This document shows, one piece after another, positions 37,558-51,085 of a DNA stretch of 64,000 nt. Every line of letters begins with the position of its first letter. The first letter of the stretch is position 1. The DNA comes from Cardiocondyla obscurior (Eukaryota; Arthropoda; Insecta; Hymenoptera; Formicidae), in the NCBI RefSeq assembly GCF_019399895.1, contig NC_091873.1, forward strand, positions 6,747,501 to 6,811,500, given 5' to 3'. Below the pieces are notes generated by a model that was given only the letters and a program-made list of their open reading frames with translations, ran no database searches and had not been told where the DNA came from. The position numbers and the translations under genes are program-made.

Positions 37558-40051
37558 AAGTTTTTTCTCCTTTTTCGTTAATTTTGTGATATTTGGATCT
37601 TGTTCTTTATTAGCGTTTTCCTTATCGGAAATTTCCCTGTCTACATTACTTATATCAGTTTGGCTTAAACAGTCTTCCTTACTGATACTTTTCCTTTTTT
37701 TCTTTTTAGGTTTAATTTTTTCTAATGGTGCTTCTTTTTCTTCTTCATCTTTCGTAGTTGTAGGAGCTTGCGATGTTTCAGTTATTATTATACTTTTATT
37801 TCCGTCTTCCATTTGTTGTCTTGAATTTAATTCATCTAATATTTGAATATCTTGATTATTAATTTCTGTTTGAATCGTATGTTTTTCATGCTTGCAGTTT
37901 TCGTTATCTTTCTTTTTTTTCTTTTTATCTTTTTTTGTATTTGTCATTTCTCCTTCTTTATTTTTTTTATCTTTCTTAGTCTTTTTGCTACTACTTGTCT
38001 CGTTAATTTCAATATCTGTTTTTTTATTTGCGACATAAAGTACGGTAATTTCTTCAGCTTCAGGTTTTTTCTCCTCTTTCTCTTTCTTTTTCTTTTCTTT
38101 CTTCTTCGATTTTTCTCCAGTGTCCGTTTCTTCATTTTCAACAATACTAATATCCAAAGTATCGTCGTATTCAGAGTTAACTTCCGTCATTTCTCTTTCT
38201 GGTGACTCTTGGATTGTTTCTAAATTAGACGTTTTACGTATTTTCCTTTTTTTGGTTTTTTTATTTTTGTATTCATTCAACTCATTATCGTTAATTTCAT
38301 CTTGTAATATTTGGACATCTAACGCTTCATTAACAATCCCATTTGTTACAGAAGTTGCAGTGCTCTCGTGTTTCCGTTTCTTCTTGCTCTTCTTATTTTC
38401 GACTTCAAATTTATCCAACGTAGCTTCTCCTTTTTTCTTTTTAGCGGAATTTATATCATATTCGAATAACATAACATGATCACTAAATGTAACGCGTTTT
38501 TTATCGTTTTTCTCGTCGGTTAGATCTAAACCACAATTTTCAAGACCAAACTCGGTTCTAAATACTTCGAATTTTTTGCCGTTACAATCCTTTTCGGGAC
38601 TTGTATCTAAATTAAGAGCTCGATTAATAAAACCGATTTTACTATTACTATCAATAATTTCAATTTTTAATTTTTTTCTATTATGTTTAGTTGTTTCAAC
38701 AATATGTGAACTATCATTTTCAAATTTTTTCTTTTTTTTTTTTTGTAGTTTTTGTAGAGAAATTCTCAACGTCGTAAGTATTTTTTATCGAAGTATTTAA
38801 ACCCAAGCAAAAATTATCAAAAGCAAAATTGCTCTTTTCGTCAGAATCTTTTAACATTCCTGACTGGGATTGCGACGCGTTTGTTTTTAATGTATATCTA
38901 AAACCAACATGCTGAACGTTTTCACTTTCAGAGTCGGTTATTTAATTTTCAGACATATTATTTAATAAGCATATATTATCGTTCAATTTCACATGACATT
39001 TTGAATAATCAGACATATTATTATAGTTCAATTTCACATGACATTTTGAATAATCAGACATATTATTATAGTTCAATTTAAATTTAAAGTATCATTCAAT
39101 TACCTTAATTAACTGTGACCACTCCATACCAAAAGCTTCCGTCTCACAAACGCTATCATTTCTTTTTACTTTTCCTTCGTTGTTCTCAGTTAATTCCTTT
39201 TGATCGAATATATTTGCCAATTCCTTTGACTTATATTTATTAACGTCTTTGCCACGTGTGAATTTTTTATAACTGCAAATTTAAAAAATTTGTAATATAT
39301 AATAAGAAATTTAAGAAATATTTATTAATATTATTTTAAGAAAAAGATATTTATAAAAATCTTTGTACAATATCACATAAAATTTTGTTTAAATCTAAAT
39401 GTACTAAAATATATTAATATATCGTAATTGTAGCATCAAAAAAATAATATATTGCTTACTGAACGCGAGCGTGACTCTGCTTAGATTTCTGCTCAATAGA
39501 TTGTCCACTAAGACTAATGTCTCCATTTTTAACAGCATCTTGACTTTCAACACCATTAAGTTGCTGTAGAAAATTGTCAAATTTTTCTTTATTTTCCGTC
39601 CATGGTTAAAAACTATTGTCATAAGCTATACCTTAAAAAAAAAAATAAAAAATATTAAATCCTAAATATAATATCTCCATAATAATTTACTGTTATATAA
39701 TATATATAAAAAATCTATAAATTAAATCTAAAAATCTAAAAATTACAAGTTGTTTTACGTACCTGTTGTATTACTTCTGTATTGCATACGAAAAAATTCT
39801 GTAATGCCTTGCTCATTAGCGCCGAGTCCTTTACCTTTTGTCCAGCCCATCTTCTCCAACATTTTTTGGCCAAACTTGTTTGAATCTGTATCATTACACA
39901 CATATTAATTAAAAAAAACATGAAACAAGAGACCAATAATTTTTTATCCGTAGATATAATATATTTTAAAATATTCACCTTTGACCCACCATTTCCCTCG
40001 TGGATTAAGAGTCCACTTATTTTTGTGCCGGCGCTTTGCGAGCATGGACAT
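37558..40051 (-). pseudogene. PINX1 pseudogene (copy A)
   Basis: Paralogue of the PINX1 gene at 55,141-57,918, with the same four-exon structure: exon 1 40051-39979, exon 2 39885-39763, exon 3 and exon 4. Damage visible on the minus strand: a CAA-to-TAA stop at 39,606-39,608 in exon 3, a second CAA-to-TAA stop at 38,942-38,944 in exon 4, a frameshift in the T-rich tract near 38,728-38,748, and loss of the C-terminal end at the 37,557 deletion junction. A 413-codon open frame survives inside exon 4 (38,769-37,528) because the lysine-rich tail mutates without meeting stops. At the site where copy B has its 2-bp frameshift (38,431-38,442) this copy keeps the open phase. Confidence 0.92.
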
Positions 40052-40566
40052 GCTAACAGATTCAATTTTCAATCTAAGCAGAGCAATCAAGCGTTATTAA
40101 CTGCGACGGAATCTCACTATTCAAAAGATATAAATTCTAGAAGCAGTTCTTTCTTTCTTACCAGATAAAACTTGTCCTGGAAAAGTTCTGGCCTGGTGAA
40201 ACATCCACCAGGATGCTGGACGCGATAATTGTGGCCAAATTATAAAATCCAGGACGACTCTCTGAGATCTTGCTAACTGTACGGTAGCCGAAAAATATCT
40301 GAGGCGTTTGAGGGGAACATTCATGTTCTTCGTGCTCTTACAGAGATGCGCGTGAGGAGAAACGGCGCAGAGAAGCGTTTAAACGCAAGACCAACGCGCA
40401 GGTCCGAAACATAGGCGCGGGTCTGATACATAGGCGCAGGCCCATAATATAATGTAACTGAACACGGAAATTGACAGCGGGAAAAGTATCTGTATTCAGT
40501 CGAAGCAATGTGCGGAGAATCGACGTTTTTCCGAAATAAGTATTACGTATTATCATTTAGTGCAAT
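40052..40566. promoter_or_regulatory. Bidirectional promoter between PINX1 pseudogene (-) and ICE1 (+)
   Basis: Duplicate of 57,919-58,442, and here the upstream region of the intact ICE1-like gene. It carries the same cataggcgc repeat (about 40,409-40,441). It probably still drives ICE1, although its PINX1 side is dead. Inferred from arrangement and conservation between copies. Confidence 0.5.
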
Positions 40567-43500
40567 ATGGATGACAATGGCACATATTTTCCCAATTTCA
40601 CAGACAGTATTGTAAGTATTAAGAATTGCGTATCTTTGCCGAGATTTAATTACGCAAAGGTGCACGAGGTTGACAATGTGACACCGAGTGAGGTTATGTC
40701 CGACTATTCTGCCGGTGAAAAGTATTATTTCTGAATTATAATGGTGAAAAACTTTTCTGTCAAACTGATTCTTTTATTAGATACATTACGAAGAACACAG
40801 ATATCTCGCGTCTTTAAGGACTTTAAACAATCGGAAATCACAATTTTATGATCACGCTATCATGCCGGTAGAGAGATTTTGTCGTGCTATAATTATTTAT
40901 TTTTTTTTCTTTAGGTTCTTTGACGTGTAATTATTATCTATGCTTATTTCGATCATTTATGTTGTTTGTACGTTGTGCAATTTAATACATTTTTCAGATT
41001 TTTTTGTATTTTATTGTTTAATCAGTTGATCTAATCGAGAAATGATTTTCAGGAACAAGATTGCGAGGTTAAGAGTGATAAAATGAAAGACTCACATGTA
41101 TTATTAAAACAGAAAATGTGTAAAACACAGTAAGTATTTATCGATAATGTTTTTTTTTTTAATTGTTATTACTTTTTATATTTTATTAATATACTTATGA
41201 AATATTGTAAATATTAAAACAGTTAAATTAAATTTATTTTTTTTTTAGTGATTTAATTAAGCAATATTGTGAAAAAGTAAAACAAATGGATCATTTAAAA
41301 TCTAATTTGGAAACTGCAAAAAAAGAAGCCAAGCACACAATATCTAATTATAAGTCTGCAATGGATAAAGTAAGAGAGCTGGAACTTGTAAGTGATTATT
41401 TTACCATTTAAAAAATACGTAATATGTTATTAGTTTACTTTTAAATTATTTTTGAAATGATAAAGTAACAGCTGTCTGTAAATATAAAAAGATTGTAATT
41501 TTTTAAGCTAGTATTAATTTTATTTATCATTGTACTTTGCAAATAATATTTTTTTAATTTCAGAAAATTACAGAAAATAAACTAAACAGTGAAAAATTAA
41601 TGAATGAGATAAATAAATATAAAATACGTACAGATGCAGATCAACAGACTATACAACAATTAACAAGTAAAATAAAAAACTTAGAGAACGAACATTCTGC
41701 TAAAACTATAGAACACGAATTGCAAAAGTCAAGCATGGAAGGTAATAGATCGATTACATTTTTATTTATTATTTAATAAATATAAAAAATTATATTTGTT
41801 AATTTATATCTTACGATAATATTTATTCTTGCAGAAAAAATTAAAAGCCTAGAACAAACTGCAAAAAAATTTAAAACGCCAACAAAAGATACTAGCAAAC
41901 AAAAAAAGAGAGGAAAAAATAAGATTTCTGCCGATTTTGACATAGTTAATTCAGATATAGGTAAGTATAACACTGAAAATAAATATTTTCTCATTATTAC
42001 GTATTTTTGATATTAAAAAAAAACATTTTTAGATAAAAAATCAACCTCGGATATTGGTATTAATGTATCATTGTGTGATCTTGCGTTAAAACCAAAATGC
42101 GAAGTCGAAGACAAATGTATTATGACTGATGAATTTTATAATATAAAACATGATCCACATCCATTATTTTGTGCGAAATGTGAGGATCATTTGCCTCCTG
42201 ATTTGACTCTTGAAAAAATATGCAGAACTATGAACACATATCCAAAATTGATTGAAAAAGATTTATCTCCTGTAAAAAGGATTCATTCGCCGTGTTCATT
42301 ATCCAGTAAGTAGCAGCAATTAATCGCGCCGTTGTATTCTTTAATTTTTTATATAATACTTTAAAATATGTATATTTATATATATTCTTGTACACCGAAG
42401 AGCAGATATAGCTTTTTCTGCGGCGACAGCGACTAGTGTACGTAACTCTAGGCGGTAAAGGTAAGGGATGAGAGAACGAGGGGAAAATCAGTCTTTGACT
42501 GTCTTCGGCAACCGGCCGGCGCGGTATATAATACATGCGGTACATGTGAAACTCGACGCACACGATACTAAAGTCGCGTTCGCTAGCTGTCTTCGCCGCA
42601 GCAAACGCCATATCTGTTTTTCGGTGTACATTAACATTTTATATTTTTATAGATACATACTCAGACTCGATAAATAAAAATGAAGATGGTCTCTCTAAAA
42701 CGTCTATACCATATCCGAATCCATATGGTACATATAATGAATCGATAGTTGAATCTTTAAATTCAAAGTTAAAGTCTGAATCAAGACTACTATCGATGCC
42801 TATTTGTGAAAATAATGAATTAAAAAATGTGGATATTTCACGTATACCAGTCGTAGCCAATTTATCTAGTAATAATTTCAGTACGATTCCTGCAACACTT
42901 ACTTTATCTCAAAATAGAAATTATACAAAAGAAGAACCTTGCCCGAACGATTTACTGATAAATCATTCTTCGTCCATTAAACAAATGGAAAGAAAACTTC
43001 AGTTATTAGAAACTAAAGTAAAAAAATTCCGAAGACTGAAGAGAATAGACAACAATTCTTGTTGCCGTCGTAATATAAATTGCAAGGATAACTTTTCGTT
43101 AAATTCGAAGTTTATTTCTATAATTTGTAAAAGTGTGGCAGAATATTACGACAAGAAAATGGAGTCTTGTTCTAAAAATAAACGAAATATTAATTCGAAC
43201 AAATGTACATGCTGCATTAAAAATAGAATGGTAAAAAAGAAAGAACAATTGAACGAAAGTGATGTATGTAAAAACACATTTTCGTGCAAAGTTGAAAGTG
43301 ATGAAGAGCATCAAATACAAGATACGTGTTATAATAAAATCGAAAATGCTACGAATTCATTCTCAGATATAAATAAATCCAATACGTCTTTTAACAGTAT
43401 TGATGAATCTTATAAAAGAAACTTCGGTCTTCGTCAACAAAGTGCATTGCATACAGTTCCAAAAGTCGCAGTTAAAGATAATTCATGTGTAAGTAATGAT

Positions 43501-46500
43501 GAAATATGTACGAGTAACGATCCTTTTTATAATAATAGTGTAAAACTCGATGTGCACGAAACAAAAACTGAAACGACATTCTTATGTAATAATGAAAATT
43601 CTACTGATGGTATTGATGAGAAAATTATCAATTTTAATGCAGACACAAGGGAAATAAAAAATAAGGATCAAACTGTGCATGAAAATAAGAGCAGTGAAAT
43701 ATGTGCCAATGATAATCTCTTAAGAAAAAATAACATAGATAGTACCGATATGGATATTCAATTATGTACACGTACAAAAATTAAAGAAATATCTCTGTCT
43801 AAAAATGAAAATCCCACTGAATATAATGGTGGAAAAATGATTAATGTTAGTACCACAGAAAATAGGATAAAAGAACAAATTTCTACTATACATAAAAGTA
43901 AAGTTACCGACCGCATATTAAAGAAATGTCGAAATTTAAAAAGAAAGACGCAGGGACAGTTACAAATAAAGAAACAAGAAAATACTGAATCAGATTATAG
44001 CTCCGACTATAATATAACACCAAAAAAATTACGAATTGAAAATGAAAACGATGGTGCAGATTGCTCGTTGAAAAATATAAGTTTAAAAAATAATTTTGAC
44101 ACACAAACAGAATTTGAAAATAAACAAGAAAGTAATAAATTAAGTTCTTATGATTATCAACCAGGAAAAAAATTACGAATTGCACATATTCCGAAACCAC
44201 CAATTCTTAAATCAAACATCGAAGAGAATATATTCACACATAATAAGATAAAATATATGGCTACTTGGATGACTCAAATAAGTAATAGAAATAAAGTTTC
44301 AAAAACTCAGAAAAATAATTTATTAAAAGAAGAAAAAAACATTTATTTAATAAATAAATGTAATGAGATAAACGTCAAGTGTAACGAAACAAATAAGATT
44401 AATGAAAAAGATTCAAATTTATCGAAAGATTGTCTTCAAAATATTAAAACTTTATTTGATATCAATGCTGAACATACTTCTGAGTTTAAAAAACCTAATG
44501 ACGCTTTAGTTGAAAATATAATTTATAAAAATGTGTCAATGGATAAAAAAGAAGAGACGAGCAATGATAATACGAAAAACCTATTATGTAATATTGCAAA
44601 TAATACAGCGAATAATTTAGAAATTAAAAAATGTTTACTTCCATCGAAAACAAGTATTCCTACTAAATCGCAATTTAATACTTTTGATAAAAACTCTGAT
44701 AACAAGATTGCTGAAACAGTTGAAACTAAAAAAGACGATCAATTAATCAGATCGATAGATAATTTAGATCATATTAATGAAGCACTTGGAAATGAAAATC
44801 ATAAAATATCAAAAGATGCAGTTTCAAATGGCTATCAATTAAATGCATCTGAAGTAAATAAAAGTAATAATAACAGTGATAATGTATCAAGTAAATTAAG
44901 CGAAACTTTGCAGTCACCGAGATCACCATCACCGATTGATACCGTTGCCAATAATTATAAAAATGATACTATAAACGAATCTCTTGAGAAGATAAAAAGT
45001 GTGGACGAACAAAAAGAAACTTGTATTAACAACGAAGCAGCTGGGATACGAACTAACGAAACTCTGAGCAGAGATATATGCTTGAACCAACAGAAAAAAG
45101 ATATCGATATTTCTAATCATAATGTCCAGGAAATAGATGAAATGTCAAATGTTACGCCAGTGGCAAAATTATTAACGTACATTAATCAAAAGCAAAGTAA
45201 AAAATGTAAAATATCATGTCAGCAAAAAATATATATTCGTAACATAACAGGTATGTAAAAATACATTAATTTAAACAAGCATACTTGTTTGTGTAAACTA
45301 TAGTTTGTGTTATTAATAATTTAAAGTTATATGTTATAGAAAAAATATTCTTAATTATTGATTCTAATACTGCATATGTTTTAGACAAATTTGTAATAGA
45401 ACAAATACGAAAATTTATAAACAGTGATTGGGAAGATGCAGCACACGACGATGTAATACAAAAATTAGGAAATACCTGCGGACCTCGTATCATAGCCAAG
45501 TTAGTAATATTTCCTAATTAAATCTAACATCAAATAAATATCAGATATTAGGTTTTACATATATTATATTTAATTTTATTAAATTGAAAATTATTTTACT
45601 CGATGATAAAATCTGTCTTACCTTTTGTATTACCATCGAGTAATGCGTAACGAGTTTTTCGCTGTCGATTGAAGATGGCATTCGCGGCGGCGGAATTGGC
45701 GCCAAATCTCCTGCCACTTCTTTGCTCCTTCTGTAAATCTAGTAATTCGCAAGCATTTTAGGAGCCTCTGCACCGCAAAATCTCAAGATTGACGGATGTG
45801 TCATTTGGTTTATTTTAAATTTCTCAAGCATTTATATGAGCGCATGATTACTTTACCGTTTTTATTTAATTGTAATTGAGGATTAATATTAATTATTCGA
45901 TTGTTAATGTATTTTTTAATAATTTCGAATCTTTTAAATACTTAATCCTACATAAAATAAATTTATAATTTGTAATGTTTGTGTATGTATACCTTTCTTA
46001 TTTTTGTTTCAGATGCATTGTGATTTTTTTATTGAAGGAAGTTGACCATGATGAACCTCTTGATAAATCATTTACTCCTCCAGCACCAATGATGACGATA
46101 TATGAGCAGAAAATTATTGCATTATTAGTCAATTTGGAAGTATTGCGACCAACGGTGATTTATTTTGTACAAGCCTCCATCGAATTCAATCTATTTAGAC
46201 TTAACACGGAAGCAAAGGTTTATATTTAATTCATTCATTTAATATAAAGTAATAAAAATTAAATTAGATTATTACAACAGCAGTATACTTAAAAAAAAAA
46301 TAGAAAATTAATGCTGTAACACTTTTACATTTATAGAATTTTCACTTGGGTCAAGTTGCTTCGCTCACACGGATTTACGTCGTCTTGTCACGTATTCAAA
46401 AGGACAGAGAAAAAATACGCATGATGTGTTGCAATGCTCTTTACAGCATGGGCCTTAAATCAATAACAGTTTTATATACTGTATTGACAAGCTGGCCCGA

Positions 46501-47519
46501 AGTTCTACCAAACGCCGAGACTAACAAAGGTATTATAAATTAATATAAATTATGTAAATATGTACTCACAAATATTAAATTCTTATAGGATTGTTACCAA
46601 AGTGCATAGCCTTTCTCGTTAACTCGTTGCAAATTGAGAATTGCACAAAGTTTCAGAAGCCATCTCTACAGAAATTAAATTCATTAAAAAATTATATATC
46701 GATATATTATAAATATGATCGAGACACAACATACGATATTGTTGGAGAACTCATGACTGCTCTCAAAGGTAAGCACATTTTTTTATATTTTTTTATTACC
46801 TTTTAACGAATTATATTTTAATAATTAATTGTAAATTTTGTTTGTCTAGCTAAACGGATTGATGGCTTAGATACGGCCATTCTACTTATTGCAAAGAGAA
46901 AAGGGCTGTCTTGGACATATGAAAATATTATTTCTTCTTTTCTATTACCAATGATTATTAAAAATGAGCATTCCTGTATATATAGTGCATTTTCTTTACT
47001 CGGTAAATTTTTTTTCTTTTATTATAGATCTTTAATTAAAAAAAAAAAAACTTTATTAACGTATTCTATTATAATCATATTATATTATATATTTACAGGA
47101 AGACTTCTGCGAGTATTCTCACCACAAGAAGAAAATATTGTTCAGCCCATCATTGAACAGCTTTGCGATCTCATTAAATCTGGCCAAGGTAGTAGATTTA
47201 TTCTAAAGCAATTTTTATTATGCAACCTTAATGTAACATATGTTTCTATGTGATATATATATATAATTTGATTAATTTTGAATTAGGTTCACATGATCAA
47301 CAACAAGGCATTATTTCTGCGTTGCTTAGCCTCTCTAAAAAGAAGTTTGACGTTATTGCACCGTTCGTGATACAATGGACGCCGACTAAATCTTTGAGAC
47401 CCGCTGTTAATACACAGTTACAAGCGTTTATCAATTCACGTAATTCAAAATTTTGGAAGAATTATTTAACACGTCTTAATATTGATATCACTTCCTTGAA
47501 TGAATGTAATCGGAAGTAA
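40567..47519 (+). CDS. Ice1: ICE1-like little elongation complex subunit 1, 14 exons
   Basis: Probable subunit 1 of the little elongation complex, the nuclear complex that supports RNA polymerase II transcription of snRNA genes. Exons: 40567-40611, 41053-41129, 41249-41387, 41564-41741, 41835-41960, 42033-42305, 42653-45250, 45385-45499, 46013-46217, 46337-46529, 46589-46768, 46850-47002, 47099-47188, 47287-47519. They total 4605 nt (1534 aa) and all phases fit. The N-terminal part (about residues 20-190) is heptad-like coiled coil. A small Cys motif (LFCAKCEDHLPPDLTLEKIC) precedes a huge low-complexity, Asn/Lys/Glu-rich exon. The C-terminal helical domain matches remembered ICE1 signatures: LTRIYVVLSRIQKDREKIRM, LYTVLTSWPEVLP, LSWTYENIISSFLLPM and SLLGRLLRVF. 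The identity rests on that C-terminal domain. Divergent from PINX1 pseudogene A. The first four exons were duplicated to 58,443-58,978. Confidence 0.75.
42389..42630. mobile_element. MITE inside ICE1 intron 6
   Basis: tgtacaccgaagagcagatat at the left end and its imperfect inverted partner (atatctgtttttcggtgtaca) at the right; the arms continue into a ctgcggcga/tcgccgcag stem. It fills most of the 347-bp intron and stops 22 bp before the acceptor. Confidence 0.75.
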
Positions 47520-49811
47520 AACATCTTGAGATATCGATTATATTCAATGAGTGTATATATCTTTTGCTCGTTGAATATTTTATTAACAGCCAAATTAAAT
47601 TATTAAATAAAAAATTAGATGTCAAATAAAAATAATTATAACAAATAATACATCGATGTAACACATTATACTTAAAATTAAAAAAGAAAATTTAATTCAT
47701 ATATATTCTGTCTTAGTGGAAATATAATCCACCTGACATATATTTTATTATAATTTACAACTTATTGTCAATTTGATTTACATAAAACTTCATAATTAAT
47801 TTTTAATTAATTTTCAACTTATCTGCACATTGATATATACATTCTCTTAAATGTGATTTAAATTTTTTTCTTAATGAAAAAAAAAATTAATATTAATTTA
47901 GAATTTTTATCAGTCATCTCAAACGATTTATCCAGGGGCAAAGCAATCATAAGCGGCTGGCAAATCTATAATGTATCAGAATTTAATAATTAATATGTAA
48001 TTTTTTTTTATATCACATGTCCCTGTATTATTACTTGGCTTCGAAGTAAAAAGAAACATAACGCCTGCGAAATATGAAACAGTAATTTTGATATTTACTT
48101 GTACATGTATAGATACCAAACTCCAAAGTAATAATATGTACAGTGAACATTTCGATCGACAAACGTCTTTAAAAGAAGCATCAAACGTACAAAATCAGAA
48201 ACATGTGTTATTTTTTTATTTTTCCTCTCATGTCATCCGATGGTTTTCGCTTCAAAAACATATTCTGGATTGGGATGTGACACAATGCACACAATCACAC
48301 ATTCTATTCTCAACACTCATTTCAATACTGTGTATTTCATACATTCTTTTTCACAAACAGGTCCTTATTAAATAATTTTATTGAAATAATAAAAGAATAA
48401 TTTCTAATAGTAAACAAATAGTCATAATTACATTAATTAATAATAATAATAATATACATATTATTATTATTATATGTATATATATATATATAATATATAT
48501 ATATAGTAATAATAAATTAGGAACCACGTACAATATAAAATATGCGAAATTAAATTAGAATACATTCTGTTAATGAGGACTATTTATAAATAATAAAAAT
48601 ACCATTTGTATTCACTTTTATAAATGTTTAGGCCACGCTGTCGTTTCTTATTTTAAGGTTTTTCTCTCTCTCTATTTTCTCTATCGTAAGCAGAAGTCTA
48701 TAGCTTGAAGAGAAAACTGTTTGTCATAATCGTTTCTCTAATTAAATGTGTCTCAAAGCGACGAGCGACGGGTGGATGATTGATATGAAAAAAGATGAAG
48801 AAAATAAAATGTTTGGAAGCTTTCCCTTTTTTTTTTTTTTTTTTTTACTAGAGTATTTACAAATATACAAACTACTATTGAGTTATCGTTCAATGTTTTC
48901 CGTATGTTTTCTGTTACCTCATTAAGTATGTTCTTATAACGAATTATATAATTATAAAAATATGCATTTCGGTTTTCTTTCCTTTTTCCCCCCTTATTTT
49001 TTTTTTTTTTTTTTTTATATTTTTTTGAAGCGCATTGCATTGTGATATGATGAGGTATCAGGCTAATGGAAAGTATAACGCGGTGCGACAAAAACGTTCT
49101 TTTTCTTTTATAATTAATACAGTTTACAATCCGGGATTTTTTTTTCAACGTAAATAACTTACTATTTACAAGAAGCTGAAACAAAGTGACAAAGAGGTCC
49201 AGCTTCCTACGTGATGAGAAATATCCCTAAATATACATATCAATTCCATTCTATTGCATTGTCAAAATAACATTTTTAATGCTATGTAAATTAGGAAAAA
49301 TTGAAAAATGGTTCAAATAGAAAAATGAATTATGAAAAAAATTATATCTCTGACGGCAATTATGTATGTAATTAGAGAACCAAGCTTTTCGTTTAAATAA
49401 ATAACGAAACAAGAGAGAACGATGCGCGCATGATCAACACATAATTTAATGTTAAATGATATAGCAGTTTCTTTGAATTTGCCAAATAATTCAATCAATA
49501 ATACCGGCGTATTATTCCGTCAATTCAAGTACGAAATAAATGCTAATGAGAAACGATAATTAATCGTAATTAATATCTAAAATAATATATGCATTTATCA
49601 GTTGGTACTTGTTTCATTGTTCTGAAATTGAGATGAATAAGAAAAATGCTAAAAAAATTATTAAATTTCATATTCAACTCTTTTTCACGTAAACAAACGG
49701 AGTGAATTATTTAGTAGTAATTCTATCACAAAGTCTCTTCAAGGTAATCAAAAAGCTGCAACCATCTTTCTGGTTGCAAATGAAATAATGACAATGGCAA
49801 ATAGTAATCAA
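47520..49811. other. Tail-to-tail spacer of ICE1 and spitz
   Basis: AT-rich, with microsatellites and poly(T) runs at 48,825-48,847 and 48,999-49,017. Likely holds both 3' UTRs. No exon was identified. Confidence 0.5.
48441..48506. repeat. (TAA)n/(TA)n microsatellite
   Basis: taataataataataa and tatatatatatata tracts in mirrored order, in the AT-rich DNA between ICE1 and spitz. Confidence 0.8.
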
Positions 49812-51085
49812 TTACCTCGACCGTAATTCCTTTTGTTTTCGCTTACAATGAATGTAAGCTGTTATACAAATAATAACGACGAGGAACACTGCTATCGTGG
49901 CACCACCGGCGATGCTGGCTGTCTCCAACATTACTCGTTGCCGCGAGGCTGTTAAAAAGAAAAAAGGGAAATGAGATTTTTATCATTTTTTTCTTTCATT
50001 AAATTATGGTTCAGAAACAATAATGCACTTAATAAAATGTTAATATTATCCAAAAACTATTTTTTAAGCAAAACAAATTCTACTTACGTAAATAGGAACC
50101 ATCCAAATCTTTGAATTCGCATCTTTGCCCGATATATCCATTGGCGCATCTGCGAAAAAAATTCATAGCTTTATTAATTCGTAACGCGAATAGTTTGAGA
50201 CTTACGTCTATTTCTTTCGTCATTCGAATAATAGCAAAGACAGGAATTTCAGTGTACGTGCCGAGGTCGAGCAGTTACAGATTAACAGCTAAACGCGAGT
50301 AGTGCCGTCTTTTCCTCGATGGCTCTTTTGCTCAGAGCCGCCGCGATTGTCCGTGATCGCGTCCGCACAGTGAGGCGCCCGATGAAGACCGGGGTTACAA
50401 TACTCGTCCCGTACGCGTTCTCGCATAAATGTCAAGGCACTTTCAACGATTTCGAACTGTCACGCCATGGTTCTGCGGAATTTTTCTCTTTTTTTTTTTT
50501 TTTCGCTGCAGAAAAATCCGCGGATGGAAATTCCACGTGATTTATCGCCGGCCTGAAGTTATTGGTGCGGCGCATAGTTTCGAGAGAGGAATGCAGGCCC
50601 AAGTCGTACTTACAGGCAGTTATACAGAAGGGAGTCGACAATTTTCACGGTAAAACACGTTGCGCCGTTCAAGCAATACCACTCTGCATAATCTGGTGGA
50701 CACTTGTACATGTGGAATGTGATGTTCGGCCGATCTGTCGGTGTGGGCGGTCTCGGTTTTGGTGTTGAACGCGACGAACAGGCCTCTATCGACAAAAGAC
50801 AACGATTTATTAGTCATTTTATAGATTAAATAATTATATAAATAATCGCTATACACATATAAAATTTCGTTCGCACATGCCCCAGGAAAGTTTGACCAAA
50901 GAACATTTAAAGCGCGACAATTTCAAGTTCAGGGTGACGATGTTCGATTCAGGAATTATATTCGCGTGCATTAATACTGACGTAACGTGGAATGCATGCC
51001 GATACCAACCTGCTATACCGAAGAGAGTGTAGGAAAGTAGTAGTATGGTCGTGAAGTAAGGCGGAATTTTGCATCCTCTCGCCAT
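49812..51085 (-). CDS. spi: Spitz-type TGF-alpha ligand of the EGF receptor
   Basis: Membrane-anchored EGFR ligand that is released by rhomboid proteases. Exons (minus): 51085-51010, 50785-50614, 50149-50088, 49948-49812, giving 447 nt (148 aa). Residues 1-25 form a signal peptide, followed directly by EACSSRSTPKPR, which closely parallels the start of mature Drosophila Spitz. An N-glycosylation site lies at N46-I-T. The EGF domain has Cys 54, 63, 69, 82, 84 and 93 and contains WYCLNGATCF and GQRCEFKDLD. The juxtamembrane QRVMLETASIAGGA leads into a transmembrane helix at about 114-138; the ASIAGGA small-residue stretch is the rhomboid substrate type seen in Spitz. The cytoplasmic tail is only about 10 basic residues, much shorter than in Drosophila. 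The frame is open for 189 codons upstream of the chosen ATG, but that ATG gives a proper signal peptide. Keren is the alternative orthologue name. Confidence 0.92.

Larger units (their letters stand above)
31461..41626 (+). repeat. Segmental duplication, copy A (probable parent)
   Basis: Direct duplicate of 52,179-58,978. Matching blocks by eye: 31,461-31,733 with 52,179-52,449; about 32,490-32,946 with 52,470-52,899; 36,276-37,557 with 52,903-54,425; 37,558-40,828 with 55,455-58,707; 41,358-41,626 with 58,708-58,978. Present only here: 31,734-32,489, 32,947-36,275 and 40,829-41,357. It contains the TACO1 and PINX1 pseudogenes and the intact start of ICE1. Because ICE1 continues past 41,626 in intact form, this is likely the original location. 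Confidence 0.9.

Noticed and set aside
37843..38479. Phe-rich open frames on the plus strand (about 120 codons), repeated at 55,738-56,362
   Set aside because: They are antisense shadows of the lysine-rich PINX1 tail (AAA/AAG read as TTT/CTT).
45600..45800. GC-richer patch with gaagatggc in ICE1 intron 8, like a promoter YY1 site
   Set aside because: Lies inside a well-supported intron, with no ORF or splice evidence for another gene.
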